A stretch of DNA of 64,000 nucleotides, taken from Anadara kagoshimensis. Taxonomy: Eukaryota; Mollusca; Bivalvia; Arcoida; Arcidae. The notes under the pieces were generated by a model. It was not told where the DNA came from. It saw nothing but the letters and a program-made list of their open reading frames with translations, and searched no databases. Location: positions 10,930,698-10,994,697 of the forward strand of contig CM037860.1 in the NCBI GenBank assembly GCA_021292105.1. Direction: 5' to 3'. This document shows, piece by piece, positions 1 to 12,600 of this stretch (position 1 is its first letter; every line of letters starts with the position of its first letter). Made by a program: the position numbers and the translations under genes.

Positions 1-120
1 TAGATCGGTTTTGTTAACCTTTGCCTGTTATTATCTCTAATTAATACCAAAAAAAAACACAACACTTTGATATGTTTATATGATTGCAACTATATTTCTT
101 TTAGTGATAAATTTTAACTA

Positions 121-385
121 AACCACTACATATTTGTTGGTTGTTGGCTTGGTATGTAGGAGGTCGTTGGTTCAATTCTGGTCATGGTCAGACCAAGACT
201 GTTTAGAAATGAAAGTTAGGGGTCCTTTAGATAAGACCATATCAACTGATGTTGTGGCAGACAAGGCATGTTAAAGACATTGCCCTGATTGCTCTGGAAA
301 TTTTGCCACCTCACCTTTAACTGGTGACGTCTTGATATGAGTGAAATATTCTTGACTGGTAAATAAAACCCCATCATCATCAATC
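121..385 (+). mobile_element. tRNA-derived SINE copy
   Basis: Shows a tRNA-like B box (GGTTCAATTCT at 169) and a body ending GACGTCTTGATATGAGTGAAA then TATTCTTGACTGG and a CATCATCATCAATC tail. The same 3' body recurs at 16917-17254 and 25034-25236. It lies in the intron before the first TM9SF4 exon of the window. Confidence 0.7.
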
Positions 386-562
386 TTAAAACAAGTGCAT
401 GGTATTTTGTATCTCACTATCTGTATAACATGTTAAAACTTAAGAAAGTAAAAGGTTACCTATAGTGTTAACATCAGTAACTGGCTAAGATCTAGTAAGT
501 GAGGTTAAACTTGTTCCGTGTTCATACTCTTACTAAACATGAATTTCTCCTGTTTATTGAAG

Positions 563-633
563 GTATTCTTACAATGATCATGGTGAGAACACTGAGGAAG
601 GACATTGCTAGATATAATAGAGATGAAGATATT
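563..633 (+). CDS. TM9SF4: TM9SF4 exon (first in window): end of TM1
   Basis: Reads [19 protein letters not shown] plus RDEDI. The acceptor is TTGAAG and the donor is ATT/GTGAGT. It enters with one base of a split Gly codon from an exon outside the window. The [10 protein letters not shown] segment is the conserved cytosolic loop after TM1. Confidence 0.9.
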
Positions 634-3600
634 GTGAGTACTATTTCATTCAAGTACAATGTAATTCATGTACAATGTGATAATCCATAATGACTGTTAG
701 GTAATTAAACTGAATCTTAGGGGAAAAACTTGCCATATTATTGCCTAGTATATTAAACATACCAAATGGATTTAACAGATTTGCACAAATGTTATGTAGA
801 CCACAAGTAAAATTGCATTTTAATTAATTACTTTGTTAAACTGATGTAATGGTAATGGCAATTGAAGATTCCCAATGTAATGGTCTTTTGAAGTTTTCAA
901 TGTAATTGACCTAATATCTGGCATATACGTACATGTACATCAGTAACATGAATGATTCTAAATATAGTCCTTTTCTTCTATACTTCCTAAGTCAAACTTT
1001 ACACCCATGTAGATGTTTACCACATAATAGCGAAACTGCACATAATGGAGTTGAAATTCCAGTTTTCTCTTAAGTACTGTAATAAAGTCAGCACCAATTT
1101 TTAAAAGAGATATTTAATGCAAAAGGTTCATTTTATTGCTAACAGTTATGATTATTTCATTTGTAGGAAGAGACACTTGAAGAAACGGGCTGGAAACTAG
1201 TCCATGGAGATGTATTCAGACCCCCAAAACATACAAAATTGTTAGCATCTCTTATAGGTGCTGGACTACAGATCTTCTTCATGGCATTGATCATTATATG
1301 TGAGTTTCTGTGAATTTTTGTCTTTGGTTGTATGGCAGGCAGATTATGTTTTGTGAATAAGTGTTGTTTATTTGTAATTACATTTTGTGTAATGGTTATT
1401 ATGAGGTGTTTGATTAAAAGAAGTGGAGTTGAGTTTAGTAATGGTGCTTCTTCCCCAGTAAAATTTTTTCACTTTTCTAAAAGCAGTCAGTTCTGGAATG
1501 TTAGAGGATTTTGGAATAATGGAGAAAACCACCAACCACATACAAACTGACAAACTTTCTAAGATATGTATAAGTGGGATTTGAATCTTAGGCAATGAGA
1601 GATGCTGTGATTGTAAGCTTTCTCTTTAGGCCACCACATAGCCCTTGATTAGAAGAGATGGACAAAGCTTGAATAAATTACTGAAAACTGTGAATAAAAA
1701 TCAGTTGGTTGTACGTATCAAAAATATTTTTGACTACATTCTGTATATTAGTTTTATTCTTATACTGTACATGTATATGGAGACATCTAGACAACCTTCT
1801 GTTAAATAATTAATCTGAAATAAGGCCTTTAATCAGTTTTATGTTTTTAACTACATACATATACATATTTCATTGTTGTTTCCAGTTTTCGCCATGTTGG
1901 GTATGTTATCTCCAGCATCAAGAGGGGCACTGATGACAGCAGCTATCTTCCTGTTTGTGTTTATGGGGTATGTACATGTATAACAGAATTACACCTGACA
2001 GAATGGCAAGTTAAGGTCACATAATCTTGTACATTGTTAGCTATTTGATGGAACATTAAACCTTCACCATATCCTTTCTCTAAAAGCTAGGTTTTTATGA
2101 TTCCTGAATAAAGAACATAGAGGTGCCACTTTGTTGCTTTGTCTGTCCATTCCACTTGTTCATTCCTCAATCTGTCCATTATAATTTTTTCCAGATCATA
2201 AAATCAAAACTAATTTATCAACATGAAACTTCATAGGTTGATGGATCTCAATGAGATGTGCAATGTACAAGAATCGTAACTCTCTTTTGCATACTTTAAC
2301 TGCCTTGGTATCAATCCACTCTGGCTGATTCTAGTTTGAGGAAGTTTGTCAGTTTGCTTGCCTAAGGTCAGTTGTTTCCAGGCACTCTGGTTTCCTCCAC
2401 CATCATGGAACTTGCCGTCTTGGTATTAGCCAAATTCTCTTTGATTGGGGTCTAATATACTAGTACTCCATGCCACTCTAAACAGATTGAAAATTTGCTG
2501 AAAGTTACAAACATACTAATCAGTGTGAAATAAAAAATAAAGAACATTGAATCATTTATTTCAGGGTATTAGCTGGATTTTTCTCTGCAAGACTTTATAA
2601 AACAATGAAGGGAAATCAGTGGAAAAAGGCAGCTTTAGAGGTAAATGCATAAACAAACAATTGCAATTTTATTCCATATCACAATTTTGTTTCCAAGAAA
2701 AAGTGGATATGCATGAACCCAATTGACAGAAAGTGCCACTTCAGCTCATTTATTTGTTATACAAATAGAGATATTTAGACGGAACTTACATAGCTTGCTA
2801 TTATCAAAGATCTTATTCATGCAAAGCTGGACTTATTGAACTACAGAAAAGTTCATGCTTTATGCAGATTTAGCAGACTTGAAACAAAGTCATGCATGGA
2901 CATTTATCAGACTGTTTGCGGAGGTCTTTTATGAATCTATGAGCCGCCTCAATCTCAGTGTTTTAACAGTTTCAAAATGTCACTATACTCCCAGTGTCTA
3001 ATAATTTCAAACAGCCACTTTACTCCCAGCATCTAACAGTTTCAAACAGCCACTTTACTCTCAGCATCTAACAGTTTCAAACAGCTACTTCACTCCCAGC
3101 ATCTAACAGTTTTAAACAGCCACCTTACTCTCAGCATCTAACAGTTTCAAACAGCCACTTTACTCTCAGCATCTAACAGTTTTAAACAGCCACTTTACTC
3201 CCAGCATCTAACAGTTTCAAACAGCCACTTTACTCCCAGCATCTAACAGTTTCAAACAGCCACTTTACTCTCAGCATCGAACAGTTTCAAACAGCCACTT
3301 TACTCTCAGCATCTAACAGTTTCAAACAGCCATTTTACTCTCAGCATCTAACAGTTTCAAACAGCCACTTTACTCTCAGCATCTAACAGTTTCAAACAGC
3401 CACTTTACTCTCAGCATCTAACAGTTTCAAACAGCCACTTTACTCCCAGCATCTAACAGTTTCAAACAGCCACTTTACTCCCAGCATCTAACAGTTTCAA
3501 ACAGCCACTTTACTCTCAGCATCTAACAGTTTCAAACAGCCACTTTACTCCCAGCATCTAACAGTTTCAAACAGCCACTTTACTCCCAGCATCTAACAGT

Positions 3601-6600
3601 TTCAAACAGCCACTTTACTCTCAGCATCTAACAGTTTTAAACAGCCACTTTACTCCCAGCATCTAACAGTTTCAAACAGCCACTTTACTCCCAGCATCTA
3701 ACAGTTTCAAACAGCCTCTTTACTCTCAGCATAAACATCTTTAGAGGTAAATGCATAAACAAACAATTGCAATTTTATTCCATATCACAATTTTGTTTCC
3801 AAGAAAAAGTGGATATGCATGAACCCAATTGACAGAAAGTGCCACTTCAGCTCATTTATTTGTTATACAAATAGAGATATTTAGACGGAACTTACATAGC
3901 TTGCTATTATCAAAGATCTTATTCATGCAAAGCTGGACTTATTGAACTACAGAAAAGTTCATGCTTTATGCAGATTTAGCAGACTTGAAACAAAGTCATG
4001 CATGGACATTTATCAGACTGTTTGCGGAGGTCTTTTATGAATCTATGAGCCGCCTCAATCTCAGTGTTTTAACAGTTTCAAAATGTCACTATACTCCCAG
4101 TGTCTAATAATTTCAAACAGCCACTTTACTCCCAGCATCTAACAGTTTTAAACAGCCACTTTACTCTCAGCATCTAACAGTTTCAAACAGCCACTTTACT
4201 CTCAGCATCTAACAGTTTCAAACAGCTACTTTACTCCCAGCATCTAACAGTTTTAAACAGCCACCTTACTCTCAGCATCTAACAGTTTCAAACAGCCACT
4301 TTACTCTCAGCATCTAACAGTTTTAAACAGCCACTTTACTCCCAGCATCTAACAGTTTCAAACAGCCACTTTACTCCCAGCATCTAACAGTTTCAAACAG
4401 CCACTTTACTCTCAGCATCTAACAGTTTCAAACAGCCACTTTACTCTCAGCATCTAACAGTTTCAAACAGCCATTTTACTCTCAGCATCTAACAGTTTCA
4501 AACAGCCACTTTACTCTCAGCATCTAACAGTTTCAAACAGCCACTTTACTCTCAGCATCTAACAGTTTCAAACAGCCACTTTACTCCCAGCATCTAACAG
4601 TTTCAAACAGCCACTTTACTCCCAGCATCTAACAGTTTCAAACAGCCACTTTACTCTCAGCATCTAACAGTTTCAAACAGCCACTTTACTCCCAGCATCT
4701 AACAGTTTCAAACAGCCACTTTACTCTCAGCATCTAACAGTTTTAAACAGCCACTTTACTCCCAGCATCTAACAGTTTCAAACAGCCACTTTACTCCCAG
4801 CATCTAACAGTTTCAAACAGCCACTTTACTCTCAGCATAAACATCTTTAGAGGTAAATGCATAAACAAACAATTGCAATTTTATTCCATATCACAATTTT
4901 GTTTCCAAGAAAAAGTGGATATGCATGAACCCAATTGACAGAAAGTGCCACTTCAGCTCATTTATTTGTTATACAAATAGAGATATTTAGACGGAACTTA
5001 CATAGCTTGCTATTATCAAAGATCTTATTCATGCAAAGCTGGACTTATTGAACTACAGAAAAGTTCATGCTTTATGCAGATTTAGCAGACTTGAAACAAA
5101 GTCATGCATGGACATTTATCAGACTGTTTGCGGAGGTCTTTTATGAATCTATGAGCCGCCTCAATCTCAGTGTTTTAACAGTTTCAAAATGTCACTATAC
5201 TCCCAGTGTCTAATAATTTCAAACAGCCACTTTACTCCCAGCATCTAACAGTTTCAAACAGCCACTTTACTCTCAGCATCTAACAGTTTCAAACAGCTAC
5301 TTCACTCCCAGCATCTAACAGTTTTAAACAGCCACCTTACTCTCAGCATCTAACTTTTTCAAACAGCCACTTTACTCTCAGCATCTAACAGTTTTAAACA
5401 GCCACTTTACTCCCAGCATCTAACAGTTTCAAACAGCCACTTTACTCCCAGCATCTAACAGTTTCAAACAGCCACTTTACTCTCAGCATCTAACAGTTTC
5501 AAACAGCCACTTTACTCTCAGCATCTAACAGTTTCAAACAGCCATTTTACTCTCAGCATCTAACAGTTTCAAACAGCCACTTTACTCTCAGCATCTAACA
5601 GTTTCAAACAGCCACTTTACTCTCAGCATCTAACAGTTTCAAACAGCCACTTTACTCCCAGCATCTAACAGTTTCAAACAGCCACTTTACTCCCAGCATC
5701 TAACAGTTTCAAACAGCCACTTTACTCTCAGCATCTAACAGTTTCAAACAGCCACTTTACTCCCAGCATCTAACAGTTTCAAACAGCCACTTTACTCCCA
5801 GCATCTAACAGTTTCAAACAGCCACTTTACTCTCAGCATCTAACAGTTTTAAACAGCCACTTTACTCCCAGCATCTAACAGTTTCAAACAGCCACTTTAC
5901 TCCCAGCATCTAACAGTTTCAAACAGCCTCTTTACTCTCAGCATAAACATCTTTAGAGGTAAATGCATAAACAAACAATTGCAATTTTATTCCATATCAC
6001 AATTTTGTTTCCAAGAAAAAGTGGATATGCATGAACCCAATTGACAGAAAGTGCCACTTCAGCTCATTTATTTGTTATACAAATAGAGATATTTAGACGG
6101 AACTTACATAGCTTGCTATTATCAAAGATCTTATTCATGCAAAGCTGGACTTATTGAACTACAGAAAAGTTCATGCTTTATGCAGATTTAGCAGACTTGA
6201 AACAAAGTCATGCATGGACATTTATCAGACTGTTTGCGGAGGTCTTTTATGAATCTATGAGCCGCCTCAATCTCAGTGTTTTAACAGTTTCAAAATGTCA
6301 CTATACTCCCAGTGTCTAATAATTTCAAACAGCCACTTTACTCCCAGCATCTAACAGTTTCAAACAGCCACTTTACTCTCAGCATCTAACAGTTTCAAAC
6401 AGCCACTTTACTCTCAGCATCTAACAGTTTCAAACAGCTACTTTACTCCCAGCATCTAACAGTTTTAAACAGCCACCTTACTCTCAGCATCTAACAGTTT
6501 CAAACAGCCACTTTACTCTCAGCATCTAACAGTTTTAAACAGCCACTTTACTCCCAGCATCTAACAGTTTCAAACAGCCACTTTACTCCCAGCATCTAAC

Positions 6601-9600
6601 AGTTTCAAACAGCCACTTTACTCTCAGCATCTAACAGTTTCAAACAGCCACTTTACTTTCGGCATCTAACAGTTTCAAACAGCCATTTTACTCTCAGCAT
6701 CTAACAGTTTCAAACAGCCACTTTACTCTCAGCATCTAACAGTTTCAAACAGCCACTTTACTCTCAGCATCTAACAGTTTCAAACAGCCACTTTACTCCC
6801 AGCATCTAACAGTTTCAAACAGCCACTTTACTCTCAGCATCTAACAGTTTCAAACAGCCACTTTACTCCCAGCATCTAACAGTTTCAAACAGCCACTTTA
6901 CTCCCAGCATCTAACAGTTTCAAACAGCCACTTTACTCTCAGCATCTAACAGTTTTAAACAGCCACTTTACTCCCAGCATCTAACAGTTTCAAACAGCCA
7001 CTTTACTCCCAGCATCTAACAGTTTCAAACAGCCACTTTACTCTCAGCATCTAACAGTTTCAAACAGCCACTTTACTCTCAGCATCTAACAGTTTCAAAC
7101 AGCCACTTTACTCTCAGCATCTAACAGTTTCAAACAGCCACTTTACTCTCAGCATCTAACAGTTTCAAACAGCCACTTTACTCTCAGCATAAACATCTTT
7201 AGAGGTAAATGCATAAACAAACAATTGCAATTTTATTCCATATCACAATTTTGTTTCCAAGAAAAAGTGGATATGCATGAACCCAATTGACAGAAAGTGC
7301 CACTTCAGCTCATTTATTTGTTATACAAATAGAGATATTTAGACGGAACTTACATAGCTTGCTATTATCAAAGATCTTATTCATGCAAAGCTGGACTTAT
7401 TGAACTACAGAAAAGTTCATGCTTTATGCAGATTTAGCAGACTTGAAACAAAGTCATGCATGGACATTTATCAGACTGTTTGCGGAGGTCTTTTATGAAT
7501 CTATGAGCCGCCTCAATCTCAGTGTTTTAACAGTTTCAAAATGTCACTATACTCCCAGTGTCTAATAATTTCAAACAGCCACTTTACTCCCAGCATCTAA
7601 CAGTTTCAAACAGCCACTTTACTCTCAGCATCTAACAGTTTCAAACAGCTACTTTACTCCCAGCATCTAACAGTTTTAAACAGCCACCTTACTCTCAGCA
7701 TCTAACAGTTTCAAACAGCCACTTTACTCTCAGCATCTAACAGTTTTAAACAGCCACTTTACTCCCAGCATCTAACAGTTTCAAACACCCACTTTACTCC
7801 CAGCATCTAACAGTTTCAAACAGCCACTTTACTCTCAGCATCTAACAGTTTCAAACAGCCACTTTACTCTCAGCATCTAACAGTTTCAAACAGCCATTTT
7901 ACTCTCAGCATCTAACAGTTTCAAACAGCCACTTTACTCTCAGCATCTAACAGTTTCAAACAGCCACTTTACTCTCAGCATCTAACAGTTTTAAACAGCC
8001 ACTTTACTCCCAGCATCTAACAGTTTCAAACAGCCACTTTACTCCCAGTATCTAACAGTTTCAAACAGCCACTTTACTCTCAGCATCTAACAGTTTCAAA
8101 CAGCCACTTTACTCTCAGCATCTAACAGTTTCAAACAGCCATTTTACTCTCAGCATCTAACAGTTTCAAACAGCCACTTTACTCTCAGCATCTAACAGTT
8201 TCAAACAGCCACTTTACTCTCAGCATCTAACAGTTTCAAACAGCCACTTTACTCCCAGCATCTAACAGTTTCAAACAGCCACTTTACTCCCAGCATCTAA
8301 CAGTTTCAAACAGCCACTTTACTCTCAGCATCTAACAGTTTCAAACAGCCACTTTACTCCCAGCATCTAACAGTTTCAAACAGCCACTTTACTCCCAGCA
8401 TCTAACAGTTTCAAACAGCCACTTTACTCTCAGCATCTAACAGTTTTAAACAGCCACTTTACTCCCAGCATCTAACAGTTTCAAACAGCCACTTTACTCC
8501 CAGCATCTAACAGTTTCAAACAGCCACTTTACTCTCAGCATAAACATCTTTAGAGGTAAATGCATAAACAAACAATTGCAATTTTATTCCATATCACAAT
8601 TTTGTTTCCAAGAAAAAGTGGATATGCATGAACCCAATTGACAGAAAGTGCCACTTCAGCTCATTTATTTGTTATACAAATAGAGATATTTAGACGGAAC
8701 TTACATAGCTTGCTATTATCAAAGATCTTATTCATGCAAAGCTGGACTTATTGAACTACAGAAAAGTTCATGCTTTATGCAGATTTAGCAGACTTGAAAC
8801 AAAGTCATGCATGGACATTTATCAGACTGTTTGCGGAGGTCTTTTATGAATCTATGAGCCGCCTCAATCTCAGTGTTTTAACAGTTTCAAAATGTCACTA
8901 TACTCCCAGTGTCTAATAATTTCAAACAGCCACTTTACTCCCAGCATCTAACAGTTTCAAACAGCCACTTTACTCTCAGCATCTAACAGTTTCAAACAGC
9001 TACTTTACGCCCAGCATCTAACAGTTTTAAACAGCCACCTTACTCTCAGCATCTAACAGTTTCAAACAGCCACTTTACTCTCAGCATCTAACAGTTTCAA
9101 ACAGCCACTTTACTCCCAGCATCTAACAGTTTCAAACAGCCACTTTACTCTCAGCATCTAACAGTTTCAAACAGCCACTTTACTCTCAGCATCTAACAGT
9201 TTCAAACAGCCATTTTACTCTCAGCATCTAACAGTTTCAAACAGCCACTTTACTCTCAGCATCTAACAGTTTCAAACAGCCACTTTACTCTCAGCATCTA
9301 ACAGTTTCAAACAGCCACTTTACTCCCAGCATCTAACAGTTTCAAACAGCCACTTTACTCCCAGCATCTAACAGTTTCAAACAGCCACTTTACTCTCAGC
9401 ATCTAACAGTTTCAAACAGCCACTTTACTCCCAGCATCTAACAGTTTCAAACAGCCACTTTACTACCCAGCATCTAACAGTTTCAAACAGCCACTTTACT
9501 CTCAGCATCTAACAGTTTTAAACAGCCACTTTACTCCCAGCATCTAACAGTTTCAAACAGCCACTTTACTCCCAGCATCTAACAGTTTCAAACAGCCACT

Positions 9601-12600
9601 TTACTCTCAGCATCTAACAGTTTCAAACAGCCACTTTACTCTCAGCATCTAACAGTTTCAAACAGCCACTTTACTCTCAGCATCTAACAGTTTCAAACAG
9701 CCACTTTACTCTCAGCATCTAACAGTTTCAAACAGCCACTTTACTCTCAGCATAAACATCTTTAGAGGTAAATGCATAAACAAACAATTGCAATTTTATT
9801 CCATATCACAATTTTGTTTCCAAGAAAAAGTGGATATGCATGAACCCAATTGACAGAAAGTGCCACTTCAGCTCATTTATTTGTTATACAAATAGAGATA
9901 TTTAGACGGAACTTACATAGCTTGCTATTATCAAAGATCTTATTCATGCAAAGCTGGACTTATTGAACTACAGAAAAGATCATGCTTTATGCAGATTTAG
10001 CAGACTTGAAACAAAGTCATGCATGGACATTTATCAGACTGTTTGCGGAGGTCTTTTATGAATCTATGAGCCGCCTCAATCTCAGTGTTTTAACAGTTTC
10101 AAAATGTCACTATACTCCCAGTGTCTAATAATTTCAAACAGCCACTTTACTCCCAGCATCTAACAGTTTCAAACAGCCACTTTACTCTCAGCATCTAACA
10201 GTTTCAAACAGCTACTTTACTCCCAGCATCTAACAGTTTTAAACAGCCACCTTACTCTCAGCATCTAACAGTTTCAAACAGCCACTTTACTCTCAGCATC
10301 TAACAGTTTTAAACAGCCACTTTACTCCCAGCATCTAACAGTTTCAAACAGCCACTTTACTCCCAGCATCTAACAGTTTCAAACAGCCACTTTACTCTCA
10401 GCATCTAACAGTTTCAAACAGCCACTTTACTCTCAGCATCTAACAGTTTCAAACAGCCATTTTACTCTCAGCATCTAACAGTTTCAAACAGCCACTTTAC
10501 TCTCAGCATCTAACAGTTTCAAACAGCCACTTTACTCTCAGCATCTAACAGTTTCAAACAGCCACTTTACTCCCAGCATCTAACAGTTTCAAACAGCCAC
10601 TTTACTCCCAGCATCTAACAGTTTCAAACAGCCACTTTACTCTCAGCATCTAACAGTTTCAAACAGCCACTTTACTCCCAGCATCTAACAGTTTCAAACA
10701 GCCACTTTACTCCCAGCATCTAACAGTTTCAAACAGCCACTTTACTCTCAGCATCTAACAGTTTCAAACAGCCACTTTACTCCCAGCATCTAACAGTTTC
10801 AAACAGCCACTTTACTCCCAGCATCTAACAGTTTCAAACAGCCACTTTACTCTCAGCATAAACATCTTTAGAGGTAAATGCATAAACAAACAATTGCAAT
10901 TTTATTCCATATCACAATTTTGTTTCCAAGAAAAAGTGGATATGCATGAACCCAATTGACAGAAAGTGCCACTTCAGCTCATTTATTTGTTATACAAATA
11001 GAGATATTTAGACGGAACTTACATAGCTTGCTATTATCAAAGATCTTATTCATGCAAAGCTGGACTTATTGAACTACAGAAAAGTTCATGCTTTATGCAG
11101 ATTTAGCAGACTTGAAACAAAGTCATGCATGGACATTTATCAGACTGTTTGCGGAGGTCTTTTATGAATCTATGAGCCGCCTCAATCTCAGTGTTTTAAC
11201 AGTTTCAAAATGTCACTATACTCCCAGTGTCTAATAATTTCAAACAGCCACTTTACTCCCAGCATCTAACAGTTTCAAACAGCCACTTTACTCTCAGCAT
11301 CTAACAGTTTCAAACAGCTACTTTACTCCCAGCATCTAACAGTTTTAAACAGCCACCTTACTCTCAGCATCTAACAGTTTCAAACAGCCACTTTACTCTC
11401 AGCATCTAACAGTTTTAAACAGCCACTTTACTCCCAGCATCTAACAGTTTCAAACAGCCACTTTACTCCCAGCATCTAACAGTTTCAAACAGCCACTTTA
11501 CTCTCAGCATCTAACAGTTTCAAACAGCCACTTTACTCTCAGCATCTAACAGTTTCAAACAGCCATTTTACTCTCAGCATCTAACAGTTTCAAACAGCCA
11601 CTTTACTCTCAGCATCTAACAGTTTCAAACAGCCACTTTACTCTCAGCATCTAACAGTTTCAAACAGCCACTTTACTCCCAGCATCTAACAGTTTCAAAC
11701 AGCCACTTTACTCCCAGCATCTAACAGTTTCAAACAGCCACTTTACTCTCAGCATCTAACAGTTTCAAACAGCCACTTTACTCCCAGCATCTAACAGTTT
11801 CAAACAGCCACTTTACTCCCAGCATCTAACAGTTTCAAACAGCCACTTTACTCTCAGCATCTAACAGTTTTAAACAGCCACTTTACTCCCAGCATCTAAC
11901 AGTTTCAAACAGCCACTTTACTCCCAGCATCTAACAGTTTCAAACATCTTTAGAGGTAAATGCATAAACAAACAATTGCAATTTTATTCCATATCACAAT
12001 TTTGTTTCCAAGAAAAAGTGGATATGCATGAACCCAATTGACAGAAAGTGCCACTTCAGCTCATTTATTTGTTATACAAATAGAGATATTTAGACGGAAC
12101 TTACATAGCTTGCTATTATCAAAGATCTTATTCATGCAAAGCTGGACTTATTGAACTACAGAAAAGTTCATGCTTTATGCAGATTTAGCAGACTTGAAAC
12201 AAAGTCATGCATGGACATTTATCAGACTGTTTGCGGAGGTCTTTTATGAATCTATGAGCCGCCTCAATCTCAGTGTTTTAACAGTTTCAAAATGTCACTA
12301 TACTCCCAGTGTCTAATAATTTCAAACAGCCACTTTACTCCCAGCATCTAACAGTTTCAAACAGCCACTTTACTCTCAGCATCTAACAGTTTCAAACAGC
12401 CACTTTACTCTCAGCATCTAACAGTTTTAAACAGCCACTTTACTCTCAGCATCTAACAGTTTCAAACAGCCACTTTACTCCCAGCATCTAACAGTTTCAA
12501 ACAGCCACTTTACTCCCAGCATCTAACAGTTTCAAACAGCCGCTTTACTCCCAGCATCTAACAGTTTCAAACAGCCACTTTACTCTCAGCATCTAACAGT